Assembly (NCBI GenBank): GCA_022823185.1 | Contig: JAJDXQ010000025.1 | Coordinates: forward strand, 157,507-221,506 | DNA from: Caldilineaceae bacterium | GTDB taxonomy: Bacteria; Chloroflexota; Anaerolineae; Caldilineales; Caldilineaceae | Reading direction: 5' to 3' | Length of the DNA stretch: 64,000 nucleotides | Shown here: positions 17,023-26,007 of the stretch, piece after piece | Layout of the letters: every line of letters begins with the position of its first letter | How positions within the stretch are numbered: position 1 is the stretch's first letter | Translations under genes and position numbers: made by a program | Notes under the pieces: model-generated | Databases searched by the model: none | Told to the model about the DNA's origin: nothing | What the model saw: the letters and a program-made list of their open reading frames with translations, nothing else

Positions 17023-18408
17023 TTACCAATAAATCGCTATGATCTCTGTGTCTAGAAATCTCTCAGGACAGAGCGACGGGTTATTGTTGGAACCAAATCC
17101 ACTTGGCAACTGCGGGGCAAGAATACCTTGTAGACTCGCTGGCCCAAGAACCGCTTCTCGGAGTTCGTATGCCAATTCGCCGGATGTGGTAACTCTAAGA
17201 TCCTCATCAACTCGACGCGTCACCTCTTTGAGTATTCGGAGTCGGCTATCGACACTACTCAGCCAGCCTCTTTCTGGTAAGATGTCTTGGAAAAGCTGAT
17301 TAGTGAAATTAGGTGCTAGAGTCTGACAGTGCCGTTCAGTCAGAAGTTCAACATACTGTTCAATCACCCTCCTATGGTCATGCAAGTGTAGGCTCGTCGT
17401 AGCTGGCGAGCTAGGAGGTGCATTAATCATAGCTCGATGTGCCCATTCGCCGAATTCATTAATAGCTTCATCAAATTGAGGGACGATCCCCGCAAGGACT
17501 CCTGCTACCTTAACTGGTTGCCAGCGATCTGCTAATCCTTCTGTTGCGAGCCGGCAGAAGACAGTGTACCGAGCCTTCGAAAATAGCACACGCCGGATGT
17601 CCTTCCAGAACAGGTCATGTTGAGCAACACCAACCACGAATGCAGTGTGTGTCTCTATCTGGGCGCCAGGACCAAGTTGATCAAGAAGAGAGCGGTGTAT
17701 TAGCACGTTGCGCCCACCAATGATTGCCGACAAATAATCGACTAGGTGCCCTCGGATAGGGACGAGGCCGATGAGTAAACTGTCAAGCAACTGGGCGATT
17801 GACCTCATATGTGCGAGTTGAGCGACAATTTCGTGCCCGAAGAGTTGCTCGTTGTCCTCTATGAATTCTCTGAGCGTTGCAACTACTGAAGCTATGCGAA
17901 AGATTGGATCAGCCTCCAGTTCTACCTCGACTTCTAGAAGTTTCCCTCGCGAGATTTCACTCGGATCCACGAGCCAACTACCGCCATCAATTGGATCAAG
18001 ATTCTCAATATCAGCGATGTTGTTGACTTGAGGAACCTCATCGGCCTCAGGGGGTCTCAACGCTAGCCCAGCACTCTCGATGTCATATAAATCTTTAAAG
18101 CTCGTTTGAATGATAGCCTTACGTAGCACTTGAGTATTTTGAACTCGGCCACTTTGCAGCTTGGTGTCAGCAGTGGCCTTTGTCGATCCCAGTCCGACAC
18201 CTACTGAACTCACGACTTCACTATTTAGAGAGACTGTCTGGCTTTCGGTGAATTGAGTTGCGATTGGCCCTTTCCGAGAGGCCAGAATACTATAGACAGA
18301 CACTTCGTCCAGGTAAACGAATTCGCGTAGGGGCCCTGCATGGCTTTTAGGAGCCCGCTGAGGCTTTAGACGTCGGAGCCAAGTTTGTAGCCGAGATAAT
18401 ATGTTCAT
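17023..18408 (-). CDS. DUF6414-like protein coupled to an AAA+ ATPase
   Basis: A 461-residue protein with no signal peptide. After a basic N-terminus (LSRLQTWLRRLKPQRAPKS) comes LREFVYLDEVSVYSILASR (about 28-46), the opening I associate with the DUF6414 family. A Ser/Gly-rich amphipathic segment follows (VVSSVGVGLGSTKATAD, about 68-84), resembling membrane-active or pore-like stretches. The rest is mixed alpha/beta with GHLVDYLSAIIGGRNVLIHR. The ATG overlaps the stop of the AAA+ gene (ATGA), so the two are translationally coupled. Both are AT-richer than their surroundings, suggesting acquisition. The function is unknown; a defence or stress effector controlled by the ATPase is an inference. 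Confidence 0.65.
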   Translation of the reverse strand: MNILSRLQTWLRRLKPQRAPKSHAGPLREFVYLDEVSVYSILASRKGPIATQFTESQTVSLNSEVVSSVGVGLGSTKATADTKLQSGRVQNTQVLRKAIIQTSFKDLYDIESAGLALRPPEADEVPQVNNIADIENLDPIDGGSWLVDPSEISRGKLLEVEVELEADPIFRIASVVATLREFIEDNEQLFGHEIVAQLAHMRSIAQLLDSLLIGLVPIRGHLVDYLSAIIGGRNVLIHRSLLDQLGPGAQIETHTAFVVGVAQHDLFWKDIRRVLFSKARYTVFCRLATEGLADRWQPVKVAGVLAGIVPQFDEAINEFGEWAHRAMINAPPSSPATTSLHLHDHRRVIEQYVELLTERHCQTLAPNFTNQLFQDILPERGWLSSVDSRLRILKEVTRRVDEDLRVTTSGELAYELREAVLGPASLQGILAPQLPSGFGSNNNPSLCPERFLDTEIIAIYW

Positions 18409-19646
18409 CTGTCGCCTCCATTCGGTCTAGACGCTCTGGCCTGTTCCCGGTAACGGGAAACGCGCTCGAACCCACCGACAAAATCCTCTTCGTATATCTG
18501 GCGTCGATTGTCGCTAACGGCTAGTAATGCGGCCTCACTCCATATTTGTGTTAGCTCGGCTGCCGACCATCCATCTGAGTGTGCTGCGATAATGTCATAG
18601 GGGAGTGGGCCCTTTGTCTTCAGTCGACGTGCGGTCTTTACAAGAATATCTTTACGGTCGCATTCGTCCGGGTAAGGAAATTCAATCTCCCAATCAAAAC
18701 GTCCTGGTCTTCGAAGGGCAGCATCAAGATCTTGCGGTCTATTGGTCGCGGCAATGACTACAACGTTGGTATCAGGCTTGAATCCATCCATAAGAGTTAG
18801 CAACTGAGCTACGACGCGTTTAGATGCCTCATGTGATTCGTCGCCTCGTTGAGCTGCTACGCTATCAATCTCATCAAAGAAGATGATTGCTTTCTCTTCC
18901 TTCGCCGCCGCCTCAAACAACATTCTTATCAATTCTTCGCTTTGGCCGTACCACTTGCTGAACACTTCTGGGCCGGAGATCTCAAAAAAAATCGCCTTGG
19001 ACTGGGCGGCAATTATCCGAGCCAGCAATGTCTTTCCGGTGCCTGGCCCTCCGGTAAAGAGCACACCCTTGATCGGACGTGCTCCAATCTCTAATAGAGC
19101 CTTTCCTTCATTTAGCGGTATTTCAATCAATTCGCGTGCCCGAGCGACGACCGTCGATAGACCTCCGAAATCTTCAAACCCAAGGTCCTCTGTGTCTTCA
19201 GAACTCAGGAGGAATCGATCAATGACCGAATCGTCAACTTCTGGGAGGTCGAAGTATTTTATGGGCCTTTCTGAGAGAACCTTAGTGACTCCCTGCGCGT
19301 CTCCTGCAAGAACTGTGTATCCATTTTCATAGCATGGGACGGTTACCGTCGGAACCTTCCGAAGCCTTCCTCCCGATTCAATTACTGAAATATCTTGTAG
19401 CTTGAGCCTTACGATCCCTACCCACAATGCCTCAGGCCAAGCGCTACTAGGGGCCTCTTCAAAATCGTAGCGATTATTTTCTTTGTCGTGAGTAATGAGA
19501 AGCACGTCTCCGACGGAAAGCTCTTGGTCCACATCGTCAAAGTAACCCGTATTGCCATTTCGAAAATCGAAATAGACACTATATCCGTCATCACTTATCG
19601 CCGTAACTTTTGCAAGTACTCCTGCACCTTCAAGATCGTAGGTCAT
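18405..19646 (-). CDS. Classical AAA+ ATPase (Cdc48/proteasomal-ATPase-like)
   Basis: 413 residues from ATG 19646, which has an AAGAGAA ribosome-like site; a TTG at 19703 would add 19 residues. The N-terminal 150 residues are beta-rich, OB-like, reminiscent of proteasomal ATPases. The AAA module has Walker A GGPGTGKT (199-206), pore loop KWYGQSE (231-237), Walker B IIFFDEID (254-261), sensor AATNRP and arginine-finger region RRPGRFD. A C-terminal helical lid ends in a disordered basic tail. It should form a hexameric unfoldase or remodeller. The single D1-type module with an N-domain, coupled by ATGA overlap to a DUF6414-like gene, points to a dedicated partner rather than a housekeeping protease role. 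Confidence 0.85.
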   Translation of the reverse strand: MTYDLEGAGVLAKVTAISDDGYSVYFDFRNGNTGYFDDVDQELSVGDVLLITHDKENNRYDFEEAPSSAWPEALWVGIVRLKLQDISVIESGGRLRKVPTVTVPCYENGYTVLAGDAQGVTKVLSERPIKYFDLPEVDDSVIDRFLLSSEDTEDLGFEDFGGLSTVVARARELIEIPLNEGKALLEIGARPIKGVLFTGGPGTGKTLLARIIAAQSKAIFFEISGPEVFSKWYGQSEELIRMLFEAAAKEEKAIIFFDEIDSVAAQRGDESHEASKRVVAQLLTLMDGFKPDTNVVVIAATNRPQDLDAALRRPGRFDWEIEFPYPDECDRKDILVKTARRLKTKGPLPYDIIAAHSDGWSAAELTQIWSEAALLAVSDNRRQIYEEDFVGGFERVSRYREQARASRPNGGDR

Positions 19647-20140
19647 TTCTCTTCTACCGCAGTCAAATACCGTAGGAAAACCTTGAGAGGTTTCTTGGGA
19701 CAATGATCCCTATCACCAGAACCTAATGGTCCTTTTGAACCAGCAGTCCCTTCTGTCATAGTTTCCCAATAGGATATACGCGCTTCTGCAACGAAACAGA
19801 CAACCGCCGACAAAAGTGTCGGCGGTTGTGTTTTCGGCCAACCTTCTTTCCCTCGACGCAAATTATGCAACAATTCCGATGCCGAAGCAACATAATCGTC
19901 GAGGCTCTTGTACTTTTTTTCGACTTAGCTGGACATTTCTTTTTTGAATTGTCGAAAGAGTTGAGGTGGGTCACTGTAGAATCTCTGTAATGGCCCACTA
20001 GCAGGTCTAGCAACTTGCGCAGTCCCGCACGTAAATCCCAGCCATAACTTTCGAAACTGGCTGCTTAACAGCCTGCCGGTGATATGGTATATTGCCAGCA
20101 GCGGCGGTGGCCGTGTATGGCCCGCCCTGGAGAGGGAGCG
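19647..20140. other. Intergenic region, 494 bases
   Basis: No convincing gene. It contains a strong hairpin at 19800-19829 and the upstream region of the AAA+ module. Short open frames here lack ribosome-binding sites. Confidence 0.45.
19800..19829. terminator. Strong hairpin, probable intrinsic terminator
   Basis: Perfect 13-base arms ACAACCGCCGACA and TGTCGGCGGTTGT around an AAAG loop. GTTTTC follows on the plus strand and CTGTTTCG on the minus strand, so it could act in either direction and insulate the AAA+ module. Confidence 0.6.
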
Positions 20141-20431
20141 ATGTACCAAGAGCCGGAGATGATCTTCAGGACAGCGCAGCGTCAGACGATGACGAGTTAC
20201 GCGCCGCCGATGCACAGACGCGTCGATTCCGATGTGGGTGCGTCGCTTGGATCTTGGGGCGATGTTGGTCAAATTTCCGGTTTCACACTTCTGGAATGGC
20301 TGATAAGCCCGGTGGCGGGGATTGTTGTTTTGATTGTGTCATACGGCCTTTACATCATGGGGTCTGTGTCCAGTCTCTCCTGCTGCGTGAAAAACCCTTG
20401 GGGTGGCAAAGCGCGCACAAAAAAGCGATAG
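20141..20431 (+). CDS. Small membrane protein, hypothetical
   Basis: A 96-residue open frame with GGAGAGGGAG directly upstream of the ATG. A polar N-terminal half is followed by one clear membrane helix (SPVAGIVVLIVSYGLYIMG, about 57-75) and a basic C-terminus (GGKARTKKR). A terminator hairpin lies 33 bases after its stop, so it forms a small independent unit between two hairpins. No family recognised. The ribosome site and helix make it more than a chance frame, but it remains tentative. Confidence 0.45.
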   Translation: MYQEPEMIFRTAQRQTMTSYAPPMHRRVDSDVGASLGSWGDVGQISGFTLLEWLISPVAGIVVLIVSYGLYIMGSVSSLSCCVKNPWGGKARTKKR

Positions 20432-20463
20432 CACTTCGGAGAATACACCGCACAAGCATAAGT

Positions 20464-20493
20464 AAGCCCCGGTAGAATCGACTGCCGGGGCTT
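20464..20493 (+). terminator. Intrinsic terminator
   Basis: AAGCCCCGG at 20464-20472 pairs with CCGGGGCTT at 20485-20493, extended by TAG/CTG (one G-T pair), loop AATCGA, followed by GTTGTTC. It ends the small-protein transcript 46 bases before the dioxygenase start. Confidence 0.75.
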
Positions 20494-20539
20494 GTTGTTC
20501 AGTCGCCGACCTATCAGAAAAAAACAGGGGAGCCGAACG

Positions 20540-21775
20540 ATGCAGGTCAGCCGCGAACAGTTCATGGAGCAAGGGTATCTCGTCCTGCGGGACGTCATCC
20601 CCCCGGACCAGTTGGAGCAGTTGCGGGCCGACTTTGAAACGCTAGTCGGAAGGCAGAGAAAGATCTGGGCGCAGGAGCGGGGTCCGGACGACCCGCCCGG
20701 CGGCGTATGGGAGACACACGCGCAGCCGCGCCTGGTCTCTTACAACAGGCTGATCGACGAAGCAACGGCCAGCACGGTCGAGGTCTGGCTGCAGGAGAGC
20801 ACGTTGGGGATAAGCCGCCAGCTGTTGAGCGTTCCGGAGGCGGCGTCGGTGGCCGGCATGATGTTGATGTGCAGCCCGGTGCGCGATCATGGCCCGGCCG
20901 CGTGGCATCGCGACATCCACCCGATCGACATGGCGCCCCTGGCCGGCCTGCAGAAGGATTTGAAGGAAAACGGCCCCAAATATGTGCAGTGGAACATCCC
21001 GCTCTACGACGACAACGTGCTCTGGGTGGTGCCGGGCAGCCATCTGCGGCTCAACACCGAGACCGAAAACCGTTCGCTGTCAGCAGACCCGCGGCAAACG
21101 GTACCGGGCGGCATACCCGTTGAGCTGAACGCCGGCGACGCTGTCGTCTATATCAACTACCTGTTGCATTGGGGCAGCGACTACAGCCCCACGACGCGCC
21201 GCACCATCCATGGCGGCCATACGATCTTCCCCTACTACCCCGACACCTCCTTCACCAGGCACCTTTCGCCCGCGGCGCGGGCGTCATTCACACAGTGGAA
21301 CGGGAAGAGCGCGGCGCTGCAGGATGTGACCGAGATCGCCTTGCGGGAGGCGCTGAACGGCAACGCCGGCGCCTACTCTGACGCGCTCGAAGCGCTGCAG
21401 CCCGGCGTAGGCGAAGCCGGCAAGATGGTTCTGACGATCTATCTCTGCAAAGCGGTTCTCCATATCCAGGTTGTAAAGCATGAAAACGCGAGCGCTGACG
21501 CCTCCCCCGATTCGCTGGCAGGCATAACCGAGGACTATCGCCAGCGCGCCCGCTCCTCCCATTCGATCTCGATCAACTGGGGCCCGCAGTTCGCAGACCG
21601 CTTCACAGATGCAGAGGCCGCCGCTCTCCACGAGCGCTTTGCGATCCTGGACGAAAAGTTGCAGGCGGAGAACGAGCATTTCGCGCCCGGTTTCCAGGCG
21701 AGACCGATGCGTTACTTCTTCAATGAAATGCCGGTCGATTTCACGCTCGAAGACTTCATCGGCAGCTGGAACTGA
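20540..21775 (+). CDS. Phytanoyl-CoA dioxygenase (PhyH) family oxygenase
   Basis: A 411-residue Fe(II)/2-oxoglutarate oxygenase-like protein. The iron facial triad can be placed at His 123 and Asp 125 (WHRDIHP) and His 210 (NYLLHWGSDY). Arg 220 or 221 is suited to hold 2-oxoglutarate. It is longer than most family members because of a C-terminal helical domain (about 250-411). The ATG follows GGGGAG. Such enzymes hydroxylate small molecules, lipids or secondary metabolites; nothing here fixes the substrate. It converges with the SDR gene, whose stop lies only 3 bases away. Confidence 0.85.
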   Translation: MQVSREQFMEQGYLVLRDVIPPDQLEQLRADFETLVGRQRKIWAQERGPDDPPGGVWETHAQPRLVSYNRLIDEATASTVEVWLQESTLGISRQLLSVPEAASVAGMMLMCSPVRDHGPAAWHRDIHPIDMAPLAGLQKDLKENGPKYVQWNIPLYDDNVLWVVPGSHLRLNTETENRSLSADPRQTVPGGIPVELNAGDAVVYINYLLHWGSDYSPTTRRTIHGGHTIFPYYPDTSFTRHLSPAARASFTQWNGKSAALQDVTEIALREALNGNAGAYSDALEALQPGVGEAGKMVLTIYLCKAVLHIQVVKHENASADASPDSLAGITEDYRQRARSSHSISINWGPQFADRFTDAEAAALHERFAILDEKLQAENEHFAPGFQARPMRYFFNEMPVDFTLEDFIGSWN

Positions 21776-21778
21776 ACC

Positions 21779-22633
21779 CTACAGTTCATCCTTCAACCAC
21801 TCCGAGCCCTGTGCTTCCAACCGGGCGCGCAGATCGGCCTCCAGCCGCCCGATCATGCCGCCCGGGCCGTATGCGGCGTTGCCGGCGTCGGCGATCAGAT
21901 TGTGGCCGGTGATGGCAATCGACTCATCTGAAGCCAGAAACAACATGACCTCGGCCACCTGCTCGGGCAGGGCGGGGCTGCCCATCGGATAGGCGAACTG
22001 CTGCGTGCGCACCGCGGCCGGATTGTTGGCGAGCATCTCGTACTTCTTTTCGGTGAGCATGCGCGCGGGGGTGAGCGCGTTGGCGCGGATGCCGTCAGGG
22101 CCGTAGGTGATGGCCAGATGCTGGGTGAAATTGATCATGGCCGCCTTGGCCGGACCATAGGATGAGATGCTGGGGCTGCCGGCAAGGGCGATGCTGGATG
22201 AGACGTTGATGATGTTGCCGCTGCCCTGCTTGATCATCAGCGGAACCACCTCTTTGCAGAAGAGAAGCGGCGCGGTCACGTGGCAGGCGAAGCCGTCGTC
22301 CCAGTCCTGGAGTGTGACATCCTCCAACATGCCGCCCGGGTTGTCGATGATGGCATTGTTGACCATGACGTCGACCCGTCCAAAGCGCTCCACGGTGAAC
22401 GCGACCAGGGCTTTAATGTCCTCTTTGATCATGACGTCACAGCGCTTGTAGGCGATCTCACCGCTGAGACCCTCCGCCTGCGCCAGGACCTTCTGCGCGT
22501 TCTCCGGCGTTCGGCCTCGGTCGCAGATGACGACGGAGGCGCCTTCACGGGCGAACGCCAGCGCGCCGGCCTTGCCCAGCCCCAAGGTTGCGCCGGTGAT
22601 GATGGCTACCTTGCTTTCCATTCTCGTTCCCAT
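21779..22633 (-). CDS. Short-chain dehydrogenase/reductase
   Basis: 284 residues, classical SDR: cofactor motif TGATLGLG at 13-20, NNA at 92-94, catalytic Ser in NVSSS (about 143-147), and Tyr 159/Lys 163 in SSYGPAKAA. The aspartate after strand 2 (VVICDRGR) fits NAD. The C-terminus has about 30 residues more than usual (MIGRLEADLRARLEAQGSEW). The start is supported by AAGGAGAGAC. It follows the sugar importer/propeller genes on the same strand, so oxidation of a sugar or polyol is likely. Confidence 0.85.
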   Translation of the reverse strand: MGTRMESKVAIITGATLGLGKAGALAFAREGASVVICDRGRTPENAQKVLAQAEGLSGEIAYKRCDVMIKEDIKALVAFTVERFGRVDVMVNNAIIDNPGGMLEDVTLQDWDDGFACHVTAPLLFCKEVVPLMIKQGSGNIINVSSSIALAGSPSISSYGPAKAAMINFTQHLAITYGPDGIRANALTPARMLTEKKYEMLANNPAAVRTQQFAYPMGSPALPEQVAEVMLFLASDESIAITGHNLIADAGNAAYGPGGMIGRLEADLRARLEAQGSEWLKDEL

Positions 22634-22764
22634 GAGTCTCTCCTTACTGTTCAGTGATATTCAGTGGCGATGGTGCAAGAGTCACCCGCTGGTCGCTGTG
22701 GGCATCTTGCGGAATGACGCGGGCGGCAGGCGGCCCGCTGCACATATGTTATACGTACAAGGGA

Positions 22765-24120
22765 TTAATCGCTGAAAGAGAAGGAATAGAGCGCCGCGTC
22801 CCGCAGTTCGAAGACAAGCTGAATTTCTTGGCCTTCCAGCGCCGCGAGGTCCTGACCATCGCGCCATTGCAGGGGGAGATCGGTGACATCCGCCCGGACC
22901 GGTACCGAATCGGCCAGGCTCTTGCCCTCGACATCCAACAGCGCCGCTCTGACCTGACCGCCGTCCGCGTCGGCGGTCAGGCACAGTTGCCGCCCGCTGC
23001 ACCGTACGGGCCGCGTGACGAGCGTCGCGGTCTGTGACTTGCTGGCCGGCGTCAACCCGGCAAACCCGTCCGGCCGCAGCGTCGCCAGCCCAAGATAGGC
23101 TGAGCGCCAGTCGGTGTGGGGGCCGTCGCTGCCGCCGTAATAGAGATGCAGACGCCCGTCCTTGAGGAACGGATAGGCCCCCGCGTAGACGCAGCCCCAG
23201 TCGAAGCTGCCCTCCGCGCCGCGTTCGATGAGCGGCGTCCCCGGAGAGACGCGCGCCCATTGCACGGTATCGCGGCTCCAGGCCAGTTCACAGTCGACCA
23301 GGTCGGTCGCCGTATCGAACATCATCAACAGGCCGAGATAGACCTGGGCGTAGGGGAAGGCGATCAGGGCGTAGGTCTGGCGGTCCGGCTCGTCCGGCAG
23401 GGCGCTGAGGACCTCGACCGCCCGCGTCCAGGAGTTGAAGTCCTCGCTTTCGGTACGGCCGACGGTGCGCTGGCGTCCATCCCACAAACGGGTAATGCCG
23501 ACATACCTGCCGTGACGTTCGTCCCAAAACAGATTGTTGTGGGTATCCCAGCGGGCGTCGATCTCAGGGCAGGGTTGGATGGGGGACCAGTGCAGGCCGT
23601 CGGGCGAACGGGAGACGCCGCCCTCCATGAACGCCTTGAACCTGCCCGCCGGCTCCGGATCATGGGGGTCGAGGGTGACACCGACGCCATGCACATCTCG
23701 CATGACCAGGTTGTTGCGGGTGGAGCCATCGAACTCGATCAGGCCCAGTTCGGGCCGTTCCCAGTGGATCCCATCGGTGGAGACGGCGTAACAGACGCCC
23801 ATCTCGCGGTGCTTCCTGGTCTGTTCGTCGGCTCTGGCGCGGGCAAGGGCGGCGCGATAGGCGCCGCGTTCCCGTTGCGCGGGCGGGGTATCGGTGGTCG
23901 CCGCGTCGATAATAAAGGGGTTGTACCAGCACTTGTAGAGATTGTCGGTGGGGTCGAAGAGCGCATTGGGGTAGAGATTGTCGTGCCGGACTTCCCAGGG
24001 CAGATCTTCGCCGAAAAGAGGATTTTGGCTTGCTTTGCGCGCCCGCCCCGGCGTTACGGTGAGCTGATCGGCTTGCGCCCAGAGTGATGTATCCAGCAGC
24101 AGGTATCTGTTGTCGATCAT
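22765..24120 (-). CDS. Beta-propeller glycosidase-like protein (GH43/GH32-like)
   Basis: 451 residues rich in the bladed motifs of five-bladed propeller glycosidases: DNLYPNALFDPTDNLYKCWY, GVCYAVSTDGIHWERPELG, RWDTHNNLFWDERHGRYVG and GGVSRSPDGLHWSP. The repeated S.DG.HW pattern is typical of GH32/43/68-like and related uncharacterised families. Catalytic acids cannot be assigned with certainty; Asp in DNLYPNA and Glu in the FMEGG region are candidates. There is no signal peptide, so it would act in the cytoplasm on sugar imported by the adjacent permeases, whose gene starts 40 bases upstream. Confidence 0.65.
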   Translation of the reverse strand: MIDNRYLLLDTSLWAQADQLTVTPGRARKASQNPLFGEDLPWEVRHDNLYPNALFDPTDNLYKCWYNPFIIDAATTDTPPAQRERGAYRAALARARADEQTRKHREMGVCYAVSTDGIHWERPELGLIEFDGSTRNNLVMRDVHGVGVTLDPHDPEPAGRFKAFMEGGVSRSPDGLHWSPIQPCPEIDARWDTHNNLFWDERHGRYVGITRLWDGRQRTVGRTESEDFNSWTRAVEVLSALPDEPDRQTYALIAFPYAQVYLGLLMMFDTATDLVDCELAWSRDTVQWARVSPGTPLIERGAEGSFDWGCVYAGAYPFLKDGRLHLYYGGSDGPHTDWRSAYLGLATLRPDGFAGLTPASKSQTATLVTRPVRCSGRQLCLTADADGGQVRAALLDVEGKSLADSVPVRADVTDLPLQWRDGQDLAALEGQEIQLVFELRDAALYSFSFSD

Positions 24121-24159
24121 GTTCCGGTGCGTCCTGTGAGCGCGATGCCGCGCACCATA

Positions 24160-24993
24160 CTATTTCTGGCCGATAAAGAAGATCGCGATCATGGGCAACG
24201 ATGTGAACACGGTGGCGGCCATCAGCAGTCCGGGCACGGGGTCGCCCTGCGCGATCTGCCAGCGCAGGAAGGCGAGGCCAATCGCGACGGTGTAGGTGCT
24301 GTCCTGGCTGAGATAGATGACCTGTTGGACGAAGTCGGTCCAGACGTTGATGAAGGAGAAGATGGCGATGGTGGCCAGCACCGGCTTGGTCAGCGGCAGC
24401 AGGATGCGCCAGAAGATGCCCAGCTCGTTGCAGCCGTCGATCTTGGCGGCGTCGTCCAGTTCCGGCGGCAACGTCATGAAGAACTGGCGCATAAGAAAAA
24501 CGTAGACGGGGTTGGCGAAGTAGCTTGGCACGATGAGCGGCAGCCACGTGCCGACCCAGCCGATATCCCTGTAGAGCAGGAAGCGGGGGATGATCACCAC
24601 CCAGAAGGGCAGCATCATGGTGCTGAGCAGGACCATGAAGAGGAAATTGCGGCCCCAGAACTTGAGGCGAGAGAAGCCGAAGCCGACGATGGAGGCGCTG
24701 ATCAGCTCGCCGACGACGGAGAGAGAGACGATGATGGCGGTGTTGATAAAGTAGCGGCCAAAGGGGACGCTGGTCCAGGCGCTGGGATAGTTTCCAAAGT
24801 AGAGCGCGGAGGGGAAGACCCGCAGCGGGATCTGATTGAAATCTTCGAAGGTTTTGAGCGAGCCCATGATAACCCAGAACAGCGGGAAGATGAACCAGAC
24901 AAAACCGACGGCCAGCAAGGTGTAGGCGAGCGCGTCGCGCAGGCGGCGCTGGGCGGTCTTGCTCTTGCTCCAGGAAGCGGTCAGCGCGGACAA
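24160..24993 (-). CDS. Sugar ABC transporter permease (MalG-like)
   Basis: A 277-residue permease of the carbohydrate-uptake-1 class with six predicted helices, beginning near residue 20 (LAYTLLAVGFVWFIFPLFWV). The cytoplasmic EAA loop that docks on the ATPase is LDDAAKIDGCNELGIFWRILLP. Translation starts at a TTG with GGAG about 13 bases upstream, 6 bases after the stop of the partner permease. It forms the membrane channel with that permease, and the binding protein upstream delivers substrate. No ATPase gene is linked. Confidence 0.9.
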   Translation of the reverse strand: MSALTASWSKSKTAQRRLRDALAYTLLAVGFVWFIFPLFWVIMGSLKTFEDFNQIPLRVFPSALYFGNYPSAWTSVPFGRYFINTAIIVSLSVVGELISASIVGFGFSRLKFWGRNFLFMVLLSTMMLPFWVVIIPRFLLYRDIGWVGTWLPLIVPSYFANPVYVFLMRQFFMTLPPELDDAAKIDGCNELGIFWRILLPLTKPVLATIAIFSFINVWTDFVQQVIYLSQDSTYTVAIGLAFLRWQIAQGDPVPGLLMAATVFTSLPMIAIFFIGQK

Positions 24994-24999
24994 GACGGG

Positions 25000-25914
25000 C
25001 TACTCCTCACCCTCGTAGTAGACCCAGTAGCGGGCCATGCGGAAGTTGACGATGGTCAGGGCGAGGATGATAAGGAAGATCATCCAGGCGAGCGCGGAGG
25101 CGTAGCCCATGCGGTAGAACTCAAAGGCCTGGCGGTAGAGATAGAGGCCGTAGAAGAGGGTGGCGGTGCCGGGGCCGCCATTGGTCATGATAAAAGCCTC
25201 GACAAATGATTGCATCACGCCGATCGTGGTAACGATGACGTTGTAGAAGATGGCAGGCGAGATCTGGGGCAGGGTTACATGCCAGAACTTGGCCCATTCG
25301 CCGCCGCCGTCGAGTTCGACGGCCTCGTAGAGATGCTGCGGTACGCCTTGCAGGGCGGCGAGAATGATGAGCATGGCGGCGCCGGCGGTTGCGATGGCCT
25401 TGAGCGCCAGGGAAGGCAGCGCCCAGGCGGTATCAAAGAGCCAGTTCGGTCCCTCGATCCCAACCAGGCCGAGCGCGGCGTTGATAGGCCCGTTCTTGGC
25501 GAGGATGGTCGTCCATAACAGCGCGAGGCCGACACCGCCGATCACGCTGGGCATATAGAAAGAGGTGCGGAAGAAGGGAATGCCGCGCACGCTCTGATTG
25601 AGCAGGATGGCGACCAGGATGCTGATGGCGGTGCCCGCGGGGACGGTGAGGAGAACATAGGTAAAGGTAACGCGCAGCGCGTCGGCGACCCTTTCGTCCT
25701 CGAAGAGCATGCGCTGGATGCTTTCAAAGCCGATGAACTCCGCCTCGCCGATCAGCTGGTAGCGGGTAAAGCTGAGGAAAAAGGAGGCGATGAAGGGGTA
25801 GACCATCAGGAAGCTGAAGCTGACCAGCCAGGGGGAGATGAAGGCCCAGCCGACGATGTGCGGCCTCAGCCGGGCCCAGTTGATATTCGACGCAACGGTC
25901 CTGGGGTTCTGCAT
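25000..25914 (-). CDS. Sugar ABC transporter permease (MalF/UgpA-like)
   Basis: 304 residues from the ATG at 25914; a TTG two codons earlier is possible. The first helix near residue 20 is WAFISPWLVSFSFLMVYPFI. Conserved family stretches include FFRTSFYMPSVIGGVGLALLW and the EAA loop LYEAVELDGGGEWAKFWHVTLP. It partners the MalG-like permease downstream. It is separated from the binding-protein gene by a heptad array and a strong hairpin, a layout that usually lets the binding protein be made in excess. Confidence 0.9.
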   Translation of the reverse strand: MQNPRTVASNINWARLRPHIVGWAFISPWLVSFSFLMVYPFIASFFLSFTRYQLIGEAEFIGFESIQRMLFEDERVADALRVTFTYVLLTVPAGTAISILVAILLNQSVRGIPFFRTSFYMPSVIGGVGLALLWTTILAKNGPINAALGLVGIEGPNWLFDTAWALPSLALKAIATAGAAMLIILAALQGVPQHLYEAVELDGGGEWAKFWHVTLPQISPAIFYNVIVTTIGVMQSFVEAFIMTNGGPGTATLFYGLYLYRQAFEFYRMGYASALAWMIFLIILALTIVNFRMARYWVYYEGEE

Positions 25915-25925
25915 CTGCAATCCGG

Positions 25926-25991
25926 GTGGATGGTGGGTAGTGGAAAGTGAGCAGTGGATAGCGGCTCGTCGGAACGCGGGCCGCTATCCAC
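25926..25991. repeat. Heptad array and hairpin between binding-protein and permease genes
   Basis: Units GTGGATG, GTGGGTA, GTGGAAA, GTGAGCA, GTGGATA, GCGGCTC occupy 25926-25967. The last part, GTGGATAGCGGC (25954-25965), has a perfect 12-base inverted copy GCCGCTATCCAC at 25980-25991, giving a stable stem with a 14-base loop 17 bases after the binding-protein stop. A role in stabilising the upstream mRNA or attenuating read-through is inferred. Confidence 0.75.
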
Positions 25992-26007
25992 CGTTGCGCG
26001 AAACGTA

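Noticed and set aside
24127..25209. 360-codon Glu/Asp/Gly-rich frame opposite the permeases
   Set aside because: Extreme acidic/Gly composition is the reverse complement of membrane-helix codons; shadow of the real permeases.
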